In this document: positions 56,901-64,000 of the stretch, one piece after another
Layout: every line of letters starts with the position of its first letter
How positions within the stretch are numbered: the first letter of the stretch is position 1
Origin: Bicyclus anynana
Lineage: Eukaryota; Arthropoda; Insecta; Lepidoptera; Nymphalidae
Direction of reading: 5' to 3'
Assembly (NCBI RefSeq): GCF_947172395.1
Contig: NC_069086.1
Span: 1,582,501 to 1,646,500, forward strand
Length of the DNA stretch: 64,000 nucleotides
Position numbers and translations under genes: made by a program
Notes under the pieces: model-generated
Databases searched by the model: none
What the model was told of the DNA's origin: nothing
The model's input: the letters and a program-made list of their open reading frames with translations, nothing else

Positions 56901-57551
56901 ATTATGGACGAAGTTATAAAGACGAGAAACTACCGGAAACACATTATGAAAGATGACACTCTAGACATCTGTCGAGCGTGTCATCGTCCTGGGGAGTCCC
57001 TCAGGCATATTGTGTCCGGGTGTTCTCACCTTGCTAACGGCGAATACTTGCACAGACATAATCAAGTAGCCAAGATAATCCACCAACAGCTTGCTCTTCA
57101 ATATGACCTTATCGATTTTGAGATGCCTTACTATAGGTACGACCCAGCGTCAGTTCTTGAAAATAGCAGTGCATTGCTCTACTGGGACCGAACGATTATC
57201 ACTGACAGGTATATTGTAGCCAATAGACCTGATATAGTGCTAGTCGATCGGTCAGTGCGTCGTGCAATAATTGTTGATATTACAGTTCCACATGACGATA
57301 ATCTGGTTAAAGCCGAAAAGGAAAAAGTATCAAAATACTTGGACCTTGCTCACGAGATTACCGCCATGTGGAATGTTGAGTCAACTATTATTGTTCCGAT
57401 AGTTGTTTCAGTCAATGGTCTTATAGCGAAAAGCTTCGACCAACACCTTAAGAAGCTTTCGCTTAACTGTTGGATCAAGAGTCGGATACAAAAGGCAGTG
57501 ATTCTTGAGACGGCGCGTATTGTGAGGAGGTTCCTCACTCTGGAGCCCTGA
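53959..57551 (+). pseudogene. Dong/R4-type RT plus restriction-like endonuclease, one frameshift
   Basis: About 1197 codons in two frames: 53959-56514 and, after a 1-base loss near 56475, to 57551. The first part has a polyQ stretch near residue 58, an RWSRPLNESVMRAYY N-terminal motif, and an RT with KCPGPDG, WIDYKKAYD (D599), GIFQGDSLSP and YMDD (704-707). The second part has a C-x2-C-x8-H-x4-C finger (CRAC...HIVSGC) and a restriction-like nuclease motif RPDI-x12-VDITVP with downstream EKEKVSKY. RT followed by a C-terminal restriction-like nuclease, with no APE domain, defines the R2/R4 side of LINEs; the details and TAA target point to the Dong/R4 clade. The junction falls inside a conserved stretch, so the break is a mutation, not a domain border. 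Confidence 0.88.
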
Positions 57552-57684
57552 CCACCGGTTGCTTGGGCACTCAAATGTCCCGCAGCGGGAGGGTGAATTT
57601 TTTTTATAAATTTTTAATAATGTTTTGTATTTTATACTTATATTGTTAAAAATTTAAAAAAAAGAAGTAATAAATAAATGAGAG

Positions 57685-57704
57685 TAAATAATAATAATAA
57701 TAAT
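57685..57704. repeat. TAA microsatellite, right border of Dong/R4-like LINE
   Basis: TAA units directly after the 3' trailer (57552-57684). Confidence 0.75.
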
Positions 57705-57834
57705 GATTTTTAATAAAGGTAAAAACACCCAGTATACAATACACATATTACATAAAAATTATAAAATAGTGCAAAAAATAATATATAATACAATTTAATT
57801 TTTACAATTAAAAACTTACGTGCTAACTGGGAAG

Positions 57835-58306
57835 GTTAAAAGACTCTTCCCAGGCGTCATCCTAGTCCGGAGTAAAGACTATTTTCTATTATGGTCTTGA
57901 TGCACAGATAGCCAATATGTAAACAAAGGGCTGGGCATCCCGTCACAAACAGTCTGTAGAATGCTGTTACGCGCTGTTCTAAGTCTCTCCCAGAAGGAGG
58001 CCACGCGTGTTCTTATAATAGCATAAAAGTCAGGCACTCCCGATTCTGCAAACATGCCTGAGGCACTGCAATATCTAGGCAGACCCATCAAGATGCGAAA
58101 TGCATCATTGTATTGCACGCGTATTGCCGTGTAGGACTTTCTGCGGAAGTTTGTCCACAGTTGACGGGTCTGCTACTTTTGCCAAATCTGCGTGCTAGCA
58201 TATTACATCGAATCGAAAGTGCCCTCCTTTCCCTCTGAATGTCATAGTCATCCCTCAGACGCTCATCGAGTATGTGTCCCATGTGTTTAAGAGAGAGGTT
58301 ATCCAT
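57835..58306 (-). pseudogene. C-terminal fragment of another LINE protein
   Basis: Two minus-strand frames that join after an internal deletion and shift near 58160: LKHMGHILDERLRDDYDIQR, RRALSIRCNMLARRFGK, then QYNDAFRILMGLPRYCSASG and SGVPDFYAIIRTRVASFW. This is a C-terminal region I associate with Lepidopteran APE-type LINEs (Jockey/CR1 group); the clade is uncertain. Confidence 0.7.
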
Positions 58307-58314
58307 GGTGTAAT

Positions 58315-58477
58315 CTTGTATTTTTTTTATAAAGAATATTTCCTATTCCCATCCAACTAGTCTTTTATTTATATTTGTACTTGTACTAGTTGGAAACTAG
58401 AGTGGTAATACCATATTCCAGCCAGCGCGAATAGGACCACGACTTTTTGGTGATAAATCTGGCTCCTTAACCATTGA
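58315..58477 (-). repeat. SINE-B, reverse, with diverged body
   Basis: Reversed it reads 'GCCTCAATCTCTCAATGG', 'TTAAGGAGCCAGATTTATCACC', 'ACTAGTTGGATGGGAATAGG' and an A-rich end. The body contains a second ACTAGTTGGAAACTAG-like repeat. Confidence 0.6.
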
Positions 58478-59414
58478 GAGATTGAGGCTTTATCTGAAGG
58501 TATTACCGACAGATTTATCTGCGTTTCTGTGTTTAGGTCTGAAAGATTTGGTTACCAGAGATATGACAGACATAGACATACGAGTAATTAGCGATGCCTT
58601 TAATAATAATATAATTAAAATTTAAAAAAGAAATACAAGGTTTGAATAATATTTTTTATCAAAAATATGTATGTCTAATCTCAACGATATGGATATTGAT
58701 TCGTCATGATATTCAAACCATATAGCACATTTTAAACTACAAATATTATATTTGAGTTAAAATCATAACAAATAGGGAATCTTAAGTGTTCGCACCGTTC
58801 ACCTCACCAAAACGCGCACGATAAAGCAGCCGTAGGAAAATTAAAAAACATATTTACGATCGAGGCTTAAATCGTCCGGGAAGAAATTAGTTTTAAATTA
58901 TTTAGTACCCACATTTGCAACGGAAATTTCATATTTTCAAATCTTTTGTTACGTCGGTGCTAAAGGTGCTTTTACACCTTGTTTAGTGTTCAAATTTAGT
59001 TTCACCTTTGTGTCTCAATCTATCCTTGACAAAATATTTTTAATTGCAAAACTAAAACATTAACAAACTGGCGTTTTTTTGTCCTACAATCATTAAAAAA
59101 ATTATAAAAAATTAATAAATTTTATGACCTAAGAAATTATATAACTAAAATGGCTATTTAGTCAGTTTCTCTACCATAAAATACCATGATGGTAGGTGCA
59201 AGCGGACTACAAGCTAAATCTGTCTATAATCTGCTTAGTGCTTATAGAACTTAGCATCACTAGTAGTATAGAGAAGCCAAGGTCTTAAAGCTCTAGTGGA
59301 CTGTCGAGTTCTATATTAGAACGGGTATCTAATGCTACCAAAGGAGATGTCCCATAATAGCCCCAGAGTCGTTTCAAGATTGTAACTTGAAAAATACCAT
59401 GCCTCTCAATTAAA
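58478..59414. other. No gene identified
   Basis: 58480-58615 follows the SINE and could be older LINE sequence. The rest is plain AT-rich DNA. Confidence 0.4.
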
Positions 59415-59545
59415 TATCTTTACTAATATTATAAAGCTGAAGAGTTTGTTTGTTTGTTTGATTGAACGCGCTAATCTCAGGAACTACTACTCGTACAATT
59501 TGAAAATACAATTTAAACTGACTTATAAAAGGCTATATTAAAATT
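59415..59545 (+). repeat. Helitron-like short repeat, truncated
   Basis: 'ACTAATATTATAAAGCTGAAG', 'GTTTGTTTGTTTGATTG', 'CTAATCTCAGGAACTACT'; same subfamily as 16735. Confidence 0.6.
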
Positions 59546-59624
59546 CAAGGAAACAGGAGTCCGAACAGTGACGTCAAAATTGCCAGATACCATACTCGAT
59601 GGATTAGCATTATATACCGAAAGA

Positions 59625-59692
59625 TGACTCGCCACGACGGTGGTCACGATCCTCAATCATGAGGTACCTGGAGAGAGAGAGAGAGAGAGATG
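59625..59692 (+). mobile_element. 3' tail of an RTE-type LINE with GA repeat
   Basis: 'GGTGGTCACGATCCTCAATC' and ATGAGG match the C-terminal GGHDP... stop region of the 17882-21204 element, then (GA)n. Confidence 0.65.
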
Positions 59693-60136
59693 ATAGTAAA
59701 ACTAACGCCATCTATGAAACGGCGCTTATAACTTCTGTATTAAGGTCTGTGTAAAACCACCCTAACACTCAAGTTATGAAGGTCTTTTAAATTTATATTC
59801 CGTCAGGCCCCTCGCTCAATCTTACTTATGTGTTGACTTTGGGAAAATGTAAATAGAAATGCAAGTATTATTCCCGAGAATGCGTTCCATTTTTCCTCTT
59901 CAGTCCCCAACGTTTCGTTCATTAGAATTCTCTTTGCAACTTTGTAATAAATTCTTTGCACAACAAATTTGTTTTAATACACGTTTAGTTTTGTGATTTT
60001 GCTATTGTTGTAAGCTTTATGGTTGGTAAATATAATTATTTATTTATAGTAGTGTTCTATAAAGCAGAATTCATCCGGAAATAAATGTCGTCATGTTTAT
60101 TTCTGCAACCTACTAATACCTTTCGCTATATTTTTA
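59693..60136. other. No gene identified
   Basis: AT-rich; nothing recognised. Confidence 0.4.
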
Positions 60137-60260
60137 ACCGACTTTAAAAAGGACTTCTCAAGTTGATCGGAATGTTTTTGTCTTGTATGTAGGTACATCA
60201 ATTACTCGAAGACGCCTGAACCGATTTGAAAAATCTTTTTTGTTTTATACTCCCCATGTC
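60137..60260 (+). repeat. Dispersed repeat, foldback-family end
   Basis: 'TTTAACCGACTTTAAAAAGG' and 'ACGCCTGAACCGATTTG' relate to the right end of 37598-38205, reversed. Confidence 0.5.
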
Positions 60261-60274
60261 GTTCTATATTTAAT

Positions 60275-60475
60275 ACTAGCGGACGCCCGCGACTTCGACC
60301 GCGTGGAATTAGTTTTTCACAAATCCCTCGGGAACCATGGATTTTTCCGGGATAAAATATAATAAAAAGTAGTCTTTGTGTTAATCCATGCTATAATATA
60401 CCTAAATACCAAATCTTAGGTAATTCGGTTCAGTAGTCGAGGCGTGAAAGATTAACAAACATTCATAGCATCAAA
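60275..60475 (-). repeat. Helitron-like short repeat, reverse
   Basis: Begins CTAGCGGACGCCCGCGACTT, followed by 'GGAACCATGGATTTTTCCGG'. Lies just downstream of the Cys-rich gene. Confidence 0.6.
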
Positions 60476-60666
60476 ATCATCGTTTTAGCAAATCTCGGAA
60501 AACCATATTTTTTTTAAATAAAAAGTAGCCTTGTTGTTAATCAAGAGTAAAATCTATTTCCATTCAGCAGTTTAGATCGTGCCGTGTTGCAAGAACGAAT
60601 TCATGAATAAGGGCCCCGTATGGCATCGAAACTAGTAGGGTATACTCCGACGTTTTATCACGTAAG

Positions 60667-60672
60667 TTTAAT
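60667..60672 (-). terminator. Candidate poly-A signal of the Cys-rich gene
   Basis: ATTAAA on the minus strand, 35 bases after the stop codon; a common variant of AATAAA. Confidence 0.4.
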
Positions 60673-60707
60673 CAATAAATAAAACATACTGTTGAAAAGA
60701 TACATTT

Positions 60708-60835
60708 TTAATGCGTTAATAGGCAGCATGTTTCGCCTTCAATACAGTCATCGGCGCTGATTTGTCTCTGGCATCTGTAGGATCCAGGAAAACATTCTCC
60801 ACCTTGTGCGTGACATCCCGTAGCTGTCTTCGGAA
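60708..60835 (-). CDS. Secreted Cys-rich protein, exon 3 (second six-Cys module)
   Basis: A minus-strand exon from the acceptor TTATTCTAG to a TAA at 60710-60708. Two bases complete the split codon from exon 2, then 41 codons. It encodes module 2: C76-x6-C83-x6-C90-x8-C99-x5-C105-C106 and a short LLTH tail. The spacing falls in the range seen in beta-defensin-like and related disulfide-rich peptides. The Gly pair after the first Cys (HAQGGE) echoes module 1 (MKYGGL), which suggests exon duplication. Residue numbering is for the 110-residue product of all three exons. Confidence 0.72.
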
Positions 60836-61015
60836 CTAGAATAACGTAAAAACTGCCATTGTACTATTGCAATGTTTCAATCTCTGTTATTGAGATCTCT
60901 AGAACTCGTACGAAGCAATTTGATTATTCTTTTCTTAACTGTGTAACTGTTAATGATAGTGACAGACGCACGGACAGCGGACTCTTAGTAATAGGGTCCC
61001 TTTTACTCTTTGGGT

Positions 61016-61309
61016 CACTAACAAGCCATATTCAGCTCGCTGCACAAGTCTCCTCTCAGAATGAGAGGGGCTAGGCCTAAGTCCACTACGCTGGCCAATG
61101 CGGATTGGAAGACTTCACATAGGTACATAGAGAATTAAGAAAATTGTCATATATGCAGGTTTTCCTTCACCGTTTGAGACATTTAATTTCTTAAAATGCA
61201 CACAACTAAAAAGTTGTAGGTGCATGCCCCGGACCGGATTCGAACCAACGCCCTCCGAATCGAAGGCACAGGTCTACTAGAGTATCACGTGTTTCACTAG
61301 ACTATCACG
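61016..61309 (-). repeat. SINE-A with 12-bp target duplication
   Basis: Reversed it has the A-box region near 61285-61305, B-box GTTCGAATCC and the usual body. TACTCTTTGGGT flanks it exactly (61004-61015, 61310-61321). It lies within intron 2 of the Cys-rich gene, same strand. The 5' head carries a short internal repeat ('CTAGAGTATCACGT', 'CTAGACTATCACGT'). Confidence 0.88.
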
Positions 61310-61602
61310 TACTCTTTGGGTAGGTAGGTTTCATAAATTTTTTTCTGTCAAATAAGTCAACATTCTGCAAAGATTTAAGAGTAGTAATGTGTGCCTAGTG
61401 GGAGTAATTTGGATTTTATTTTACGCAAATTTATATGCAATTGAAACAATTGTGCAGTAGTGCCACTAGATGGCGCTGTTTCAATTCCTTAGAAATTCGA
61501 GTTTACGTTAACGTGATAGAAACTGTATCAAACTGCCACTAGTCCCTCAGAGTTAGATCTTTGTCATTCTGAATTTTAAATGTTCATAACTGCAACACTT
61601 AC

Positions 61603-61740
61603 GTCCGTGACAGCATTCCATGCGTTTAGGCTCAGTTTGACAAAGTCCCTGCGTGCGCGCCAAGTTGCCTTCACGGCAGGTTCCCTCTAATACACACAGC
61701 CCGCCGTATTTCATACATTCCCTCTCACCAGGCGAGTACG
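61603..61740 (-). CDS. Secreted Cys-rich protein, exon 2 (first six-Cys module)
   Basis: A 138-nt minus-strand exon between the acceptor TTGACTTCCAG and a consensus GTAAGT donor (61602 downward). It starts by completing the codon left by exon 1 and ends with one base of the next, so it is a symmetric phase 1-1 exon that could be duplicated or skipped without breaking frame. It encodes AYSPGERE and then module 1: C31-x6-C38-x5-C44-x11-C56-x8-C65-C66. The exon is about 54% GC against an AT-rich intron background, and no stop is present in the used frame. I know of similar six-Cys, CC-ended secreted proteins in insects, some annotated after centipede venom or defensin families; exact family not determined. 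Confidence 0.75.
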
Positions 61741-61851
61741 CTGGAAGTCAACACAATGGCGATTGGTTAGGACTCAACTTTACTATTCTATTAAAGCTGT
61801 ATGTAAAATCAATAATGATTGATTAGGTGCCACGAATATTACTAACTAGCT

Positions 61852-62055
61852 GACGCCGCAGGGCTTTACCTGAGTCACTGAGTGGTTCCCATTCCCATAG
61901 AAATACGGGAGTAATATATAAGCTTATAGCCTTCCTCGTTAATTGGCTATCTAACACTGAAAGAAATTTTCAAATCGGACCAGTAATTCCTGAGATTAAC
62001 GCGTTCAAGCAAACAAACAAACAAATAAACTCTTCAGCTTTATAATATTAGTAAA
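61852..62055 (-). repeat. Helitron-like short repeat, reverse, near full length
   Basis: From CTAGCTGACGCCGCAGGGC to 'TCTTCAGCTTTATAATATTAG', the mirror of 16735-16915. In intron 1 of the Cys-rich gene. Confidence 0.65.
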
Positions 62056-62079
62056 GATTTATTACTGCTGTTATTGTAT

Positions 62080-62315
62080 TTTGGTGTATACCCTACCGGC
62101 AAAGACGACCCGCCAAACAATTTAGCGTTCCGGCACGATATCGCGGAGAAACCGAAAGGGGTGTTGGTTTTCTTCCTACTCCTAACAAGTTAGCCCGGTT
62201 TTATCTTAGATCACTTGCCATCGGTCGGATTGTAGTCAAGAGCTATTTGTAGTCAAAAAGTATGTTTAACAACAGTTAACAACAGTATGTTTAACAAGAG
62301 TTGTAAAGAATAAAA
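62080..62315 (+). repeat. SINE-like repeat, family C
   Basis: 'CCCTACCGGCAAAGACGAC', 'CAATTTAGCGTTCCGGCACG', 'GATTGTAGTCAAGAGC', then a duplicated 'AGTATGTTTAACAA' and an A-rich end. In intron 1 of the Cys-rich gene, antisense to it. Confidence 0.7.
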
Positions 62316-62835
62316 AAAGCTCTTTCTGTGATTTGTATAAATAATTATCAAACAAAAGAGAAGAAAAACTAAGAACAATCATTAGCGGGTAGTTAAATAA
62401 ATATCGTAAAAGTGTGATTGAACCGCTGCTGCGACGCTACACAGGCTGTCCCAAAAAGTAATCCAATATTCAATAAAATCCCAAATTTAGAGCAAATTCA
62501 ACCTTAAGGATTGAATTTAAGGATAAGCTTACTTGAATTGAGTGCCAAGAGACACTCAATTTGGCACTCATTGAGTTTAAGACGTTTTTTGGTCGCTGAT
62601 TGTGCATCCTTTTTTTTAAAAGGAGATCGATGATAATATATAATGTAACACCACCAACTTACCAACTCCAGGCTATTTCTGAAAATTGTATAAGGAGAAA
62701 AAGCTAAATATTAGACCCACGCCTCAAACCCAAAACCATGAGGTCCTGGGTTTAGTTTGATCCTAAGCCACATAGGCTAACTATTACACAACGAGGCACT
62801 TCCCAGTTATACTAATTATTCAAGACAACACAAAC

Positions 62836-62902
62836 CTTCTTTCGCCTCCACATAACACACGACAACACACATAACAATACAAATAACACATTTTCTCAAC
62901 AT
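62836..62902 (-). CDS. Secreted Cys-rich protein, exon 1 (start codon and signal peptide)
   Basis: From ATG at 62902-62900, 22 codons and one base to a GTTTGT donor (62835 downward). It encodes a textbook signal peptide: MLRK, a 14-residue hydrophobic core rich in Val and Ile, and V-E-A at the predicted cleavage site after A20. Unusually, the core contains four Cys (5, 8, 12, 16). Splicing exon 1 (phase 1) to exons 2 and 3 gives one frame of 110 codons with stop, about 90 residues after cleavage, with 12 Cys. The protein should be exported. Possible roles are an immune effector, a protease-inhibitor-like or signalling peptide, or a tissue-specific secretion; the sequence does not decide. The donor is weaker than consensus. 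A TATA box lies 80 bases upstream. Confidence 0.7.
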
Positions 62903-63483
62903 CCCGAGTTACCTAACACACCAACAGTTGACAAATGACAATCAACTCAGTACACGTACTCTACAATGTAAGTGTTACCACATTTATATGCAACCGCCCG
63001 CATAATTAGCATTCTAATGCGTTTTTTCGTGCCGATATCTCTATCATGTTCGGTACTATCGAATCGGGTTAGTGAAGTTTTAACTACATTTTTATAGGAC
63101 ACCTTCACTTTCACGGTGATCAAAATACTATAAAAAAAACATTGTCTGCACTAAAACAATGTATAGGTATGGAGATACGTAAATACTAGGCGTTAGTACT
63201 TACGTTATAATTCTAATTATTTAATTTCTTTAGTCGTCAAATTTTGTTTTTACAAATCTTACGGAAACCATGTATTTTTTTTTGGGATAAAAAGTAGCTT
63301 AAATAATATGTTGATCCATAATTTCCTCTGTCATTCAGTGAAAGTCCCATTAAAATTAGTTCATCCGTCCCATAGACCGTCCCATAGTTTATGGAGTATG
63401 GACGAAGGACCATAAATGTGTATCGTACTTCCCTATGGTAGGAGCACGAGTTGCTAAACGTTCATCTTGTATACATCTGTAGC
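62903..63483. other. Upstream region of the Cys-rich gene
   Basis: Holds the putative TATA box and 5' UTR. Beyond 63000 I see only AT-rich DNA, with no immune-type regulatory cluster I could identify with confidence. Confidence 0.4.
62983..62988 (-). promoter_or_regulatory. Candidate TATA box of the Cys-rich gene
   Basis: TATAAA in GCATATAAATG on the minus strand, 80 bases before the ATG. No perfect arthropod initiator was found 25-35 bases downstream; GTCATT at about 62938 is a weak candidate. Confidence 0.4.
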
Positions 63484-63655
63484 TAGCAAACATCTCCCGG
63501 TTTCACCCGCGTAGTTCCCGTTCCCGATAAAATATATCCTATAGCACTCGGGAATAGTGCAGCTTCCCATAATGTTTTTAATTGGTTCAGTAGTTTCAGA
63601 GCCTATTCATGAAAACAAATAATCAAATCATTTCTCTTTATAATATTAGTTTATA
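63484..63655 (-). repeat. Helitron-like short repeat, reverse
   Basis: From CTAGCAAACATCTCCCGG to 'CTCTTTATAATATTAG', second subfamily. The remaining DNA to 64000 shows nothing recognisable. Confidence 0.6.
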
Positions 63656-64000
63656 TAATACGGTAGGTCTAGCTATCACAGGTTCTCGTTCTTATTAGTC
63701 ATACTTATTTAATTCGGTATATTAAATCAATAAGTCTTAAGAAACACAGACATAAGGAAATAAAGATAGACTACGTACAAATGTTATAGATCGAAAAGTA
63801 AACACCAAGAGATCGCAACGCCAAATGGATTAAAAATAAGAAACACTAACGATACCAAATTGAAACTAACGTTGTAGTAGTTCTTTTAGATCTTTGAGGA
63901 TAGCTTTTTATCTTCCAGTAGCTACTTCTAAGAGCAAGTCAACGATTTTTGTAAAGCATATGCCCATAGAAGAAAAAACTTAGCATTATTTAATTTTCTT

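Larger units (their letters stand above)
50589..57684 (+). mobile_element. Dong/R4-clade LINE, interrupted by an RTE LINE
   Basis: The element seems to run from the left TAA repeat (GC-rich leader at 50589-50633), through a nested RTE insertion (50634-53848), to its ORF (53959-57551) and 3' trailer, and ends at the right TAA repeat. Dong of silkworm is known to insert into TAA repeats, which fits. Removing the RTE and one copy of its target duplication leaves a leader of about 145 bp. The left boundary is inferred from symmetry and could be wrong by tens of bases. Confidence 0.65.

Overview
The window looks like a piece of a moth or butterfly (Lepidoptera) genome: AT-rich, intron-rich, gene-poor and packed with transposons. 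The evidence is two RTE-type LINE families with microsatellite-like tails, a Dong/R4-type LINE set in TAA repeats, an intact Ty3/Gypsy element, tRNA-derived SINEs whose internal promoters are visible, and many short 'CTAG'-ended, Helitron-like dispersed repeats of a kind common in Lepidoptera. Nothing looks bacterial or viral.

Two host genes can be rebuilt from splice sites and reading phase, both on the minus strand. (1) At 27324 down to 3024 lies the 5' half (4 coding exons, 222 codons) of a MINDY-family protein, best matched to the catalytically inactive MINDY-4B type. Its C-terminal half must lie left of position 1. Its putative first intron is about 20 kb and holds an intact LINE and an intact Gypsy element. 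(2) At 62902 down to 60708 lies a complete 3-exon gene for a 110-residue secreted protein: a signal peptide followed by two six-cysteine modules, each ending in CC. Exon 2 carries the first module and exon 3 the second, and both introns are phase 1. I regard this small gene as the most interesting object here.

Mobile elements, left to right: a full-length, uninterrupted RTE-type LINE (17882-21204, 11-bp target duplication); a complete Ty3/Gypsy element (22009-26958, minus strand, two identical 190-bp LTRs, 4-bp target duplication, tRNA-Pro-type primer site, single 1330-residue gag-pol ORF) that split the 3' end of an older LINE; and a nested pair at 50569-57704. In that pair a Dong/R4-type LINE lies between TAA repeats, carries one 1-nt frameshift, and has a second RTE LINE (50634-53848, 11-bp target duplication) inside its 5' leader. 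The second RTE has its 5' fifth inverted, as in twin priming. At least six 5'-truncated copies of that second RTE family are scattered through the window. Between them lie three SINE-like families, two MITEs with TAA/TTA target duplications, long inverted repeats and short perfect hairpins.

The two host genes do not appear to be functionally linked; the rest of the window is transposon-derived or unassigned DNA. Gene models here come from reading frames, splice consensus and phase only; no transcript evidence was available.
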